DNA of 64,000 nt from Acinetobacter sp. CFCC 10889. GTDB taxonomy: Bacteria; Pseudomonadota; Gammaproteobacteria; Pseudomonadales; Moraxellaceae. Shown in pieces: positions 8,448-16,446 of the stretch (the first letter of the stretch is position 1; every line of letters begins with the position of its first letter). The position numbers and the translations under genes were made by a program. Under the pieces are notes generated by a model, which did no database searches, had not been told where the DNA came from, and saw nothing but the letters and a program-made list of their open reading frames with translations. The DNA lies in NCBI RefSeq assembly GCF_003268395.1, contig NZ_LQXQ01000006.1:42801-106800 (forward strand), given 5' to 3'.

Positions 8448-8482
8448 TCAAACAATTTGATTTAATAAATTTAATTGTTTGA
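8448..8482. promoter_or_regulatory. Inverted repeat upstream of the MBOAT gene
   Basis: Perfect 10-bp arms TCAAACAATT (8448-8457) and AATTGTTTGA (8473-8482) around a 15-bp AT-only spacer, followed by a T-rich stretch. It lies 79 bp before the MBOAT ATG at 8561. It could be an operator or a leader hairpin; the sequence cannot distinguish these. Confidence 0.4.
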
Positions 8483-8560
8483 TTTTATTGATTATTTTTT
8501 TGTTTTAAAAGTGTAATGCAAGTGCTATATTTGCGCCGTTATCGCAGTGCAGTAGCTGAA

Positions 8561-10060
8561 ATGTTTTCGTTTTTGTCCATCGAGTTTTGTCTGTTTTTCA
8601 TTGCCTTTTTTTGTATTTATTGGTCATTTCGTTTTAGCCCGAAAATACAAAATATGATTTTGATCCTGTTTAGTTATACGGTGATTTATCTGATGGCAGG
8701 TGAATTACCTGTATTGATTTTATTTGGATTTACCAGTGCGGTTTTTCTGATCAGTGTTTTGATGGAGCGCTATACACAGCATAAAAAGAAATTATTATTA
8801 CTTGGTATTGTGCTGACTATTGCACAATTATCTTTATTTAAGTTTTATGACTTTTTCAAAGCGCAAATCACGCTTGCATTTGATAGCTTAAATTTAGACA
8901 GTTCTGGTCTGGTGGCAAATCTGATTTTACCTTTAGGGATTTCGTATTATTCATTTCAAGCAATTAGCTATTTGGTTAGTCGTTACCGTGAAGAAGTTGG
9001 AGTACCGCGCTTTAATTTTAGCGATTTACTCATGCACTTTTCATTTTTTGCCACCATTACCGCAGGACCGATTGCACGTGCGCAAAGTGCCAAAGGCTTA
9101 ACGGATATTCAAGGACACGCCTGTGGTATGAGTGAGCAAATTCGTTCATCACAGCGCCGTCATATTTTATTTCCAAGTTTGGCATTTTTATTAATCGCTT
9201 TGGCATTGGTGAAAAAATGGTGGATTGCAGGATGGTTGGCTGATAATTGGGTCAATCCAGTCTTTGCAAATCCGATGCAATATCATAGTTTAGAAGTGCT
9301 CGCTGCGATTTACGGTTATACCTTACAACTATTTTTAGACTTTTCGGGCTATAGCGAAATGATGATCGCTTTTGGTCTACTACTTGGCTTTAAATTGCCT
9401 GTCAATTTTAGAGCGCCATTACTTGCGCATAATATTCGTGATTTTTGGGACAAATGGCATATTAGTTTGTCGACATGGATTCGTGATTATATTTATATTC
9501 CGTTGGGTGGGAGTCGTGGCGGTTTTGTACGTACCCAATTTAATTTATTGTTGGCGATGGTACTTTCAGGTGTTTGGCATGGCTCAGGTTGGAATTTCTT
9601 TTTATGGGGGCTTTTTCACGGTTTAGCTTTGGTACTGCTCAATGTTGCAGACAAACTTTATGAAAAAGTATTTAAAGTTTCAGCGAAAGAAGCCCGTGAT
9701 GCATTGTACAAATCGAGTTGGATCGGCAAAGTCTTAGGTGTATTTGTGACGATTAACTTTGTTTGTTTTTGCTTTGTGTTTTTCCGTGCGAAAACTTTTG
9801 AAGAAGCGATACAAGTTTTTCAAGCGTTATTTACTAATTATATCAATGTGCAATGGTCAAATAATCCATTGTATTTATTAACTTTATTAACAGTTTCTTG
9901 GATTGCATATCCATTTATCAAGCGTCTATTTTCAATACAAAAAATGCGTTTTGAGATATTACCGAAATATGCACTTTTTGTACCTTTACTGATTGTTTTT
10001 ATTGTCATTGTAATTTGTGCCCCATCAGGCATTCCTGGGTTTATTTATGCCAACTTCTAA
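8561..10060 (+). CDS. MBOAT family membrane O-acyltransferase (AlgI/PatA-like)
   Basis: A polytopic membrane-bound O-acyltransferase of about 499 residues. The ATG at 8561 starts directly at the first membrane helix (FLSIEFCLFFIAFFCIYW); an in-frame ATG at 8516 would add 15 polar residues, and neither has a strong ribosome site. Family motifs are LPLGISYYSFQAISYLV, the HNIRDFWDKWHISLSTW block with IPLGGSRGG, and SGVWHGSGWNFFLWG containing the catalytic histidine. AlgI and PatA move acetyl groups across the inner membrane to a periplasmic SGNH partner that O-acetylates a polymer. The two genes that follow are SGNH proteins, which fits this. No polysaccharide synthesis genes are nearby, so the acceptor is unknown. 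Confidence 0.9.
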   Translation: MFSFLSIEFCLFFIAFFCIYWSFRFSPKIQNMILILFSYTVIYLMAGELPVLILFGFTSAVFLISVLMERYTQHKKKLLLLGIVLTIAQLSLFKFYDFFKAQITLAFDSLNLDSSGLVANLILPLGISYYSFQAISYLVSRYREEVGVPRFNFSDLLMHFSFFATITAGPIARAQSAKGLTDIQGHACGMSEQIRSSQRRHILFPSLAFLLIALALVKKWWIAGWLADNWVNPVFANPMQYHSLEVLAAIYGYTLQLFLDFSGYSEMMIAFGLLLGFKLPVNFRAPLLAHNIRDFWDKWHISLSTWIRDYIYIPLGGSRGGFVRTQFNLLLAMVLSGVWHGSGWNFFLWGLFHGLALVLLNVADKLYEKVFKVSAKEARDALYKSSWIGKVLGVFVTINFVCFCFVFFRAKTFEEAIQVFQALFTNYINVQWSNNPLYLLTLLTVSWIAYPFIKRLFSIQKMRFEILPKYALFVPLLIVFIVIVICAPSGIPGFIYANF

Positions 10061-11132
10061 TTCAAATGAAATAACAGATTTAAACGTTGATTATCAACAG
10101 GCTACAGCACAGGATCACATTGAAAATGATCACTGGCAGGGTGTGCTTTATACAGTATTATTTTTAGTGATAACAGCGGTTTTAGGCATATGGATTATGC
10201 AAAATTCAGTGAATGCCTATTATCAGCAAACTTATCATCAAGATAGTCCACTCAAGTTTTTTGATGAATATCCAATTTGGCAAAAAGGCGGTGAATTGGG
10301 CACCTTGTTTTATGCTGAACACGATGTCGCAAAAAACTCAATTCAGCAAAATAATCAATATATTGTCGATATCTTCAATCATGATTATGCTTATACCGCA
10401 GCGTATAAACAGCAATTGGCTGAAAAAGCCAAGCAAGAAAAAATTCGTTTAGCCAAAGAAGCAGCAGCACGTGAGCATCAAAATTTACTGAATCAATTTA
10501 GCTTAACGAAAAATGATCAAGTATTTTTTGCAGGTGATTCTTTGATGCAAGGGGTTGCACCATTTGTACAAAAGCATTTACTGGAAAATTATGAAATTAA
10601 AACAGTGAATCTTAGTAAACAAAGTACAGGATTATCTTATCCAAGCTTTTTTGATTGGCCAAAAACCATTAAAGATACGATTATAAGCAATCCTGATATT
10701 AAAATTTTGGTGGTTTTCTTAGGACCAAATGACCCTTGGGATATGCCAAATCCGAAAGGCGGAACGTATTTAAAATTTAAATCACCTGAATGGGAAGCCA
10801 TTTATCGTTCACGTATTATCGAGATTATTGATACAGCGAAACAGCATAATGTCAGCGTGATGTGGTTAACGCCACCAAATATGCGTAAACCCCAACTCAA
10901 TGAACAAATGATTTATTTAAATCAATTGGTTGCAGATCAGGTACAAAAAAGTAAAGCATTCTTCATAGATTCTCGACCTATTTTAGGTAATAAGAACAAT
11001 GTTTATAGTGATTATTTGGTTAAAGATGGTCAGTCAATTAAAATGCGCAGTGCGGATGGGATTCATTTCTCCGCTGAAGGGCAAAAAGCGATTGCAGATG
11101 TGATTAGCCAACATTTAAAAGTGATTCAGTAA
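10047..11132 (+). CDS. Membrane-anchored SGNH/GDSL hydrolase-fold protein (DUF459-like)
   Basis: A 361-residue protein starting at ATG 10047, overlapping the MBOAT stop by 14 bp. One N-terminal membrane segment (VLYTVLFLVITAVLGIW, about residues 35-51) is followed by a charged coiled-coil-like stretch (residues 110-145) and a C-terminal SGNH domain. Block I is VFFAGDSLMQGV, block III VVFLGPNDPWD, and block V DGIHFSAEGQ with the Asp-x-x-His pair. The domain therefore faces the periplasm. Together with the MBOAT it probably forms an acetyl-transfer pair like AlgI with AlgJ/AlgX. The acceptor is unknown. Confidence 0.82.
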   Translation: MPTSNSNEITDLNVDYQQATAQDHIENDHWQGVLYTVLFLVITAVLGIWIMQNSVNAYYQQTYHQDSPLKFFDEYPIWQKGGELGTLFYAEHDVAKNSIQQNNQYIVDIFNHDYAYTAAYKQQLAEKAKQEKIRLAKEAAAREHQNLLNQFSLTKNDQVFFAGDSLMQGVAPFVQKHLLENYEIKTVNLSKQSTGLSYPSFFDWPKTIKDTIISNPDIKILVVFLGPNDPWDMPNPKGGTYLKFKSPEWEAIYRSRIIEIIDTAKQHNVSVMWLTPPNMRKPQLNEQMIYLNQLVADQVQKSKAFFIDSRPILGNKNNVYSDYLVKDGQSIKMRSADGIHFSAEGQKAIADVISQHLKVIQ

Positions 11133-11168
11133 TCAACATCTAATTAGAGATTCGATTTAGGTAAATTC

Positions 11169-12440
11169 ATGACAATGATTAAAAAAACGCTTGTTGCAAG
11201 TATTTTAACAAGCCTTGCAATTGGACAAAGTTTTGCAAGTAATTTAACTAATTTTAATGAGCCAAATACTGCTAAGTTAAATGCAGCGATCCAAAATCGT
11301 GATGTACATGTGGTGCAGTTTGGTGACTCGCATACTGCCGCAGATGAAATGACCAATGTTCTACGTCAACAACTGCAAAATGCTTTGGGTAATGGGGGTA
11401 TGGGTTGGGGTATGCCAATGTATTTTTCGGGTCAGCGTATGGCACGATTTGGTTATGACAACTCAGGTTGGAGTCCTATTTCAAGTCGTACCCAACGTAA
11501 TGATAATTATACTTTGGGCGGTTTAAATGCTGTACCACAACATGCAGGTGCAACATTAACCATCAAAGCAAAACAGTTTGAACAAGCGCAAAATATTTTA
11601 GTCAGTATTCGCCAAGCAGCCAACGATGCAGCATTTACAGGAGTGGATGCTGATGGAAAAAGTTTTACACTAGAAGCACCTATTAAAAACAACCGTTGGC
11701 AAACCGTGCGTTTTACAGCAAAACTGCCATTTACCATTACTGCACAGCATAACCAAAACTCAGCTTTAGGTGGATGGTGGGCGAAAAATCAAAATGGTTC
11801 AGGTGCGGTTGTATCAGCTTTGGGAATTAATGGAGCGGAGTTGTCTTATTGGAACCGTTGGAGCAATGATTGGCAAAATGAATTGACTGCTGTTGCGCCA
11901 AATTTAGTGATTTTGGCGTATGGTACTAACGAAGCATATAATGATAACCTAGATGTTGAACAAGCACGTTCTATTTTAGTTGATAAAATTCAAAAGATTA
12001 GAATAAGTTCACCACAAACGGCGGTGATGATCATATCTGCACCTGAAAGTTTAAAGCGTACAGGAGGTGAGTGTGGTAGCCGACCGATTAAATTAAGTGC
12101 AGTTCAAAGCATGCAATTAGAAGTCGCTCAATCTATGCATACCTTATATTGGGATTGGCAAAAAGCAATGGGCGGTAGTTGTTCAATGAAATCTTGGATC
12201 AATCAAGGTTTAGGGCGAGCAGATGGCGTACATTTCTCAGCATCAGGTTATCAGCGTTTAGGGCGTAGTTTGGCTGCTGATGTGCTCAATCTTTCAGGTG
12301 TAAATATAGATCATACTCAACCTACATCAAACACGGAACCGAATAATAACAATTCAACACCACTCACCAATTATGGACAACTTGGCTTTGCACAAATCTG
12401 TTTAGAAGGTTCTAATGAGTGTAAAAGCATTGGGCGTTAA
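11169..12440 (+). CDS. Secreted SGNH/GDSL hydrolase-fold protein (PatB/Ape1-like block I)
   Basis: A 423-residue exported protein: signal peptide about residues 1-23 (MIKKTLVASILTSLAIGQSFA), then block I VVQFGDSHTAADEM, block III VILAYGTNEAYN, and block V DGVHFSASGYQRLG near 355. The GDSHTA form of block I resembles periplasmic peptidoglycan O-acetyltransferase/esterase proteins (PatB, Ape1). A polar Asn/Thr/Pro-rich tail follows, with a final CxxxxxxC near the end. It lies 36 bp after the first SGNH gene and closes the three-gene unit. It may transfer acetyl groups or remove them; the sequence alone does not tell which. Confidence 0.82.
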   Translation: MTMIKKTLVASILTSLAIGQSFASNLTNFNEPNTAKLNAAIQNRDVHVVQFGDSHTAADEMTNVLRQQLQNALGNGGMGWGMPMYFSGQRMARFGYDNSGWSPISSRTQRNDNYTLGGLNAVPQHAGATLTIKAKQFEQAQNILVSIRQAANDAAFTGVDADGKSFTLEAPIKNNRWQTVRFTAKLPFTITAQHNQNSALGGWWAKNQNGSGAVVSALGINGAELSYWNRWSNDWQNELTAVAPNLVILAYGTNEAYNDNLDVEQARSILVDKIQKIRISSPQTAVMIISAPESLKRTGGECGSRPIKLSAVQSMQLEVAQSMHTLYWDWQKAMGGSCSMKSWINQGLGRADGVHFSASGYQRLGRSLAADVLNLSGVNIDHTQPTSNTEPNNNNSTPLTNYGQLGFAQICLEGSNECKSIGR

Positions 12441-12465
12441 GACTTAATGAAACTTGGAAAATATA

Positions 12466-12498
12466 CGTAATTGAATGGAGTATTTTGATTCAATTACG
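12466..12498. terminator. Terminator of the MBOAT-SGNH unit
   Basis: Perfect 11-bp arms CGTAATTGAAT and ATTCAATTACG with an 11-nt loop, then CTATTTTCT, 25 bp after the second SGNH stop. It also lies just past the end of the small minus-strand gene at 12531, so it may serve both directions. Confidence 0.65.
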
Positions 12499-12530
12499 CT
12501 ATTTTCTATAAAATGCTCACAACAAAGCTT

Positions 12531-12647
12531 TTATTTAGACAGAATAAATTCCCAAATAATATAGCCAAGCGTAAAGCCAAGTAATGAATACGCAGTAATG
12601 ATAAAAAATACAAAACTCGCTTTATTATGCTTTCGTAAAAAATTCAT
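12531..12647 (-). CDS. Very small single-span membrane protein, 38 aa
   Basis: A 38-codon frame beginning MNFLRKHNK and continuing with one hydrophobic helix (SFVFFIITAYSLLGFTLGYI) to an IWEFILSK tail. An AAAGG ribosome site lies 9 nt before the ATG. A basic N-terminus, a single helix and good initiation context are the marks of a real bacterial small membrane protein. It sits alone between the SGNH unit and the sulfur locus. I recognise no family. The function is unknown. Confidence 0.55.
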   Translation of the reverse strand: MNFLRKHNKASFVFFIITAYSLLGFTLGYIIWEFILSK

Positions 12648-12878
12648 AGTAATCAGCCTTTATCAGTTGATGATTTATTGTGACTTATTTAAATTAAAAT
12701 AAAAGGTATAGAAATGCGTTAAAAAACTATAACAGATGCGTTTTTTTGTATTGATTATATGAGTTTATTGATAATTTTTCAGATAAATAGTACATCTGTA
12801 TCGGTTTTTGTACATTAAAATAAATCAGGATTCAAACTTTTAGGATTTAATATCTATAAAATTACAAATCAAATGTTG

Positions 12879-12901
12879 AATATATTTAATAATTATATAT
12901 T
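12879..12901. promoter_or_regulatory. AT-rich palindrome before the sulfur-transport genes
   Basis: AATATAT-TTAATAATT-ATATATT is a perfect 7-bp-arm dyad 34 bp before the first YeeE/YedE start. In Xylella and Agrobacterium the ArsR-type repressor BigR controls similar YeeE/YedE-dioxygenase operons through an AT-rich dyad. No BigR gene is present in the window, so any regulator must be encoded elsewhere. Confidence 0.42.
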
Positions 12902-12935
12902 ATGAAAACATATAATGTTTATTGAGTGATCAGAT

Positions 12936-13349
12936 ATGCATCCCTATCTAAATGCCTTGCTTGGCGGTGCGTTATTAGGCATTGCTGTAGTTGGCTATTT
13001 ATATGCCAACGGTAGAATTGCAGGAATTAGTGGATTAATTGGACAACTTTTCAATAAAACAGGCTTCTTCCAACGCCCAGCAACATGGTTTTTATTGGGC
13101 TTATTTGTGACCCCTTTTGTCTATGGTCTATTTTTCACTCCAAAGATCGAGATCAATGCATCTCCATTGGCAATGATAATTGCAGGCTTATTGGTCGGTT
13201 TTGGTACACGCTTAGGTTCTGGATGTACCAGTGGGCATGGGATTTGTGGAATCAGTCGACTGTCTAAACGCTCAATGGTGGCAACAAGTGTGTTTATGCT
13301 CGCAGGCTTTATCACCGTTTACGTGATGCGTCATTTATTGGGATGGTAA
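12936..13349 (+). CDS. YeeE/YedE family sulfur transporter, first half
   Basis: A 137-residue membrane protein with the hallmark GSGCTSGHGICGISRLS near residue 89, containing the cysteine implicated in relaying thiosulfate or sulfide-type ions in YeeE. It is half the size of full-length YeeE (about 350 residues), as in the paired half-transporters found in BigR-type operons. The next gene supplies the second half and overlaps its stop by 7 bp. Likely role: movement of inorganic sulfur species across the inner membrane, coupled to the dioxygenase two genes downstream. Confidence 0.87.
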   Translation: MHPYLNALLGGALLGIAVVGYLYANGRIAGISGLIGQLFNKTGFFQRPATWFLLGLFVTPFVYGLFFTPKIEINASPLAMIIAGLLVGFGTRLGSGCTSGHGICGISRLSKRSMVATSVFMLAGFITVYVMRHLLGW

Positions 13350-13765
13350 ATATGAAAAATATCTTGGCTTTTATTTTTGGTGGTTTATTTTCAATAGGTT
13401 TGATGTGGTCTGGTATGGCAAATCCTGAAAATGTCCTCAGCTTTTTAGACTTATTTGGTGAATGGAATGCCAGTTTGATGTTTGTCATGATTGGTGCAAT
13501 CAGTGTGGCATTTATTCCATTTCAAAAAGCCATCCGTAAACCTGTGACACTATTTCATGAAAAAATTGAATTACCAACATCAACACAAATTGATAAACGT
13601 TTAATTCTTGGTGCATTAATTTTTGGTATAGGCTGGGGAATCGCAGGAATTTGTCCCGCACCTGCATTTACTTTGATTGGTTTAGGGTATTATCAAGCGA
13701 TCTATTTCATTGCGGCAATGTTCATTGGTGTATGGTTACATCGCAAATTTGATGGAGCAAAATAA
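13343..13765 (+). CDS. YeeE/YedE family sulfur transporter, second half (DUF6691-type)
   Basis: A 140-residue membrane protein paired with the preceding gene. The conserved GIGWGIAGICPAPAF motif (about residues 93-107) carries the second functional cysteine of the family. Three to four hydrophobic helices are visible. The start at 13343 overlaps the previous stop by 7 bp, and an ATG at 13352 is a possible alternative. The dioxygenase gene begins one base after its stop, so all three are translationally linked. Confidence 0.85.
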   Translation: MVNMKNILAFIFGGLFSIGLMWSGMANPENVLSFLDLFGEWNASLMFVMIGAISVAFIPFQKAIRKPVTLFHEKIELPTSTQIDKRLILGALIFGIGWGIAGICPAPAFTLIGLGYYQAIYFIAAMFIGVWLHRKFDGAK

Positions 13766-13766
13766 T

Positions 13767-14636
13767 ATGCAAACAATTGTGGTACAAGATTTTTTTGATG
13801 AAAATACCCATACTTTTAGTTATGTTGTTTCAGATCCAATCACATCGCAATGTGCCATTATTGATAGTGTTTTAGACTATGATGCGGCTTCAGCAAGTAC
13901 CACAACGACGCATGCGGATTTGATTATCGCTTATATTCAAGCCAATAATTTAAAAGTACAATGGATTTTAGAAACCCATGTACATGCTGATCATTTAACT
14001 GCTTCACAATATTTAAAAGAAAAATTAGGCGGAAAAGTCGCAATGAGTGCGAAAATCAGTGAGGTACAAAAGACCTTTTCTGATATTTATCACTTTGAAA
14101 ATACGGAATATTTTAATGTGGCTTTTGATTATTTATTTGCAGCAGATGAGACATTTAAAATTGGGCAACTGGATGCTTATAGTATTGCGACACCCGGACA
14201 TACGCCTGCCTGCTTAAGTTATGTGATCGAAGATTGTGTTTTTGTCGGTGATACTTTATTTATGCATGACTATGGCACAGCACGTTGTGATTTTCCCAAA
14301 GGAAGTGCATCACAACTTTATGATTCTATACAGAAAATATTTTCATTGCCTGAGCATTTTCGACTATTTTTATGTCATGATTATTTACCTCAAACACGAA
14401 CAGAATATCAGTGTGAAAGCAGTGTAAAAGCACAGAAATTAAAGAATATTCATGTGCATATTGGCATAGAAAAAGCAGATTTTGTACATATGCGAGAGCA
14501 ACGTGATGCAACTTTAGCTATGCCAAAGCTGATCTTACCCGCAATTCAAATTAATATGGTCGCAGGGCATTTTCCTCAAGCTGAAAGTAATGGTGTGCAG
14601 TATTTAAAAATTCCATTTAACTATTTTAAATCCTAG
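13767..14636 (+). CDS. blh: MBL-fold persulfide dioxygenase-like enzyme (ETHE1/Blh type)
   Basis: A 289-residue metallo-beta-lactamase-fold protein. The start at ATG 13767 has GGAGC 9 bp upstream; an in-frame ATG at 13710 would extend back into the previous gene. The metal motif THVHADHL is complete, followed by the TPGHTPACLSYV histidine, the GDTLFMHDYGTARCDFP segment and a LCHDYLP histidine, all characteristic of ETHE1/Blh persulfide dioxygenases. These oxidise glutathione persulfide to sulfite using one Fe. With the two YeeE/YedE halves it forms a sulfide-detoxification unit. A sulfide:quinone oxidoreductase and rhodanese are not seen. Confidence 0.88.
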   Translation: MQTIVVQDFFDENTHTFSYVVSDPITSQCAIIDSVLDYDAASASTTTTHADLIIAYIQANNLKVQWILETHVHADHLTASQYLKEKLGGKVAMSAKISEVQKTFSDIYHFENTEYFNVAFDYLFAADETFKIGQLDAYSIATPGHTPACLSYVIEDCVFVGDTLFMHDYGTARCDFPKGSASQLYDSIQKIFSLPEHFRLFLCHDYLPQTRTEYQCESSVKAQKLKNIHVHIGIEKADFVHMREQRDATLAMPKLILPAIQINMVAGHFPQAESNGVQYLKIPFNYFKS

Positions 14637-14651
14637 AATATTTTAGGATTT
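14628..14651. terminator. Hairpin between convergent dioxygenase and MocR genes
   Basis: Arms AAATCCTA and TAGGATTT (8 bp perfect, 8-nt loop) overlap the dioxygenase stop codon and precede the end of the convergent MocR gene. T/A-rich flanks on both sides would allow use in both directions. Confidence 0.5.
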
Positions 14652-14656
14652 ATTGA

Positions 14657-16096
14657 TCATATATCTATGCTGTGCTGCGTTTGAATCTGCTGAATTTTAG
14701 TTTGAATACTGTGAATTAAACAATCTAAGCCATGCTGAATCTCTGCTGTCCATGTAAATGAACAATTTAAACGTAAATAATGCTGCTGAGAATTCAGCAT
14801 GTTAAAGAGCTGACTAGGTGTTACATCTATATTTTGTTGAATAAGATCGTGATAAATATCCATACTGTCTACAGAAATCGGCAGTTTGATCCAGAGAAAA
14901 AAACCACTCGCATAAGAAAAAATTTGGCATTGTTCAGGTAAATTTTGTTCGAGATAATGAAAAATTTGTTTCTTATTGCGTTCTAAATTGCGTCTGAGTT
15001 GACGTAAGTGCTTTTCATAATGGTGATGTTGTAAAAACTCAACTAAGGCATTTTGTAAAAGCGCATTGGTTGAAATAGTGCTCATGAGTTGTAAATGTTG
15101 AATTTTATTTGAAAATTTTCCAGCATGTACCCAGCCAACTCGAAAGTTAGCACCTAAAGTTTTAGAAAAAGAAGAACAATGTAAAACCCAATTGTGTTGA
15201 TCAAAGTGTTTGACAGATAGTGGCTTTTTTTGACCAAAATACAATTCTTCATAGACGTCATCTTCAATCAAATACACTTGATATTGATGTAAAAGTTCAG
15301 CAATTTTTTGTTTGGTATCATTGCTTGCAGTAAAGCCAATGGGATTGTGGCTATTGAGCATCAACCAACATACTTTGATGGGATAATTTTTTAAAATGTG
15401 CTCAAAGGCATCTAAATCAATACCTAAACGAGGATGTTCAGGCACAGTAATGACTTTCAGCCCCAATCTTTCAGCAGCCTGCCAAGCACCGTAAAAAATC
15501 GTTTCTTGTAAAACAATATAATCACCCGCTTGTGCGACTGAAGCCAAAGCAAGATTGAGTGCATCTAAACATCCTGACGTAATCACAAGATCATCGGCTT
15601 GAGTCGCAATGCCATGTAGACTGTAGCGCTGTGCAATGATATTTCGCAGTTCAATATTTCCGGGTGGAAAACTGTCCACATGCAAATAACTATTTTTAGA
15701 GCGAGAAAGTTGCCCCATGATTTGGGTCAGTTTTTGCGAATAGACCAATTCTGATGATGGAAATGCTGAACCTAAGCCCAAATTGCTTAAAGGTTGAATC
15801 GATTTGAGGTATTTAAAAATCAGCGAATTAATTTCAACTTGCGCATTGATTGATACGATAGTTTGAGAATTTTGTGATTTTTCATTTAAATAATCATTTA
15901 CAAAATAACCTGATTTTTCTTTTGAATAAATTAAACCTTGTGCTTCTAGTGCTTGATAGGCATTCATCACTGTCATGAGGCTAAAACCCGAACGTTGCAC
16001 CTGATCCCGCAAAGAGGGTAGTTTTTCGTTGGGTTTGAGCGTGCCATTTTCAATAAGCTGTCGAAGATGTTGTGCCAATTGGTCTGATTTATACAT
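14657..16096 (-). CDS. MocR/PdxR-type regulator: GntR HTH fused to aminotransferase-like domain
   Basis: A 479-residue fusion. The N-terminal GntR winged HTH (about residues 1-70: EKLPSLRDQVQRSGFS ... ALEAQGLIYSKEKSGYFV) is followed by a fold-type I aminotransferase domain. The PLP lysine is visible in the SSFSKTLGANFRVGW segment, and NSHNPIGFTAS supplies the phosphate/substrate region. MocR proteins sense PLP or amino-acid adducts and usually regulate a neighbouring gene. Upstream in the same direction lie a 53-aa membrane protein (14-bp gap) and a YddG-type exporter, so an amino-acid export circuit is one possibility. Confidence 0.88.
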   Translation of the reverse strand: MYKSDQLAQHLRQLIENGTLKPNEKLPSLRDQVQRSGFSLMTVMNAYQALEAQGLIYSKEKSGYFVNDYLNEKSQNSQTIVSINAQVEINSLIFKYLKSIQPLSNLGLGSAFPSSELVYSQKLTQIMGQLSRSKNSYLHVDSFPPGNIELRNIIAQRYSLHGIATQADDLVITSGCLDALNLALASVAQAGDYIVLQETIFYGAWQAAERLGLKVITVPEHPRLGIDLDAFEHILKNYPIKVCWLMLNSHNPIGFTASNDTKQKIAELLHQYQVYLIEDDVYEELYFGQKKPLSVKHFDQHNWVLHCSSFSKTLGANFRVGWVHAGKFSNKIQHLQLMSTISTNALLQNALVEFLQHHHYEKHLRQLRRNLERNKKQIFHYLEQNLPEQCQIFSYASGFFLWIKLPISVDSMDIYHDLIQQNIDVTPSQLFNMLNSQQHYLRLNCSFTWTAEIQHGLDCLIHSIQTKIQQIQTQHSIDI

Positions 16097-16110
16097 AAAT
16101 ACTCAAAATA

Positions 16111-16272
16111 CTAATTTAGATATGCGTGGTCTGCACCTACGGCAAAAATAACGCCGATGCAAAACAACGCACAGTAAATAAAAAACCAAATAATCATACG
16201 TTTAAATGCTTTGTCTGAGATAGAGCTGTCAGCATATTGTGGTGCTTTTTTTGAATCTTGATCGTGGTTCAT
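16111..16272 (-). CDS. Small membrane protein, 53 aa
   Basis: A 53-codon frame with an acidic/polar first half (MNHDQDSKKAPQYADSSISD) and a single hydrophobic helix (MIIWFFIYCALFCIGVIFAV), ending GADHAYLN. It lies 14 bp upstream of the MocR gene and reads the same way, so the two are probably co-transcribed. The ribosome site is weak (GAGA). No family is recognised. Coding probability rests on the clean helix, the charge distribution and the tight spacing. Confidence 0.55.
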   Translation of the reverse strand: MNHDQDSKKAPQYADSSISDKAFKRMIIWFFIYCALFCIGVIFAVGADHAYLN

Positions 16273-16446
16273 GGGAGTGATCTCATTTCAATCTGTATGT
16301 GTAGTATGAAAAAGATCAAAAAAAAGTGCTATACACAGAACTGTACTAAAAAAATATAACAGATCAACCAAATAAAACCTATCTGTTATATTTGAATATG
16401 GTTTATAGACTGAATTTGCATATTTTTAAAATTGAATCAAGAACAA

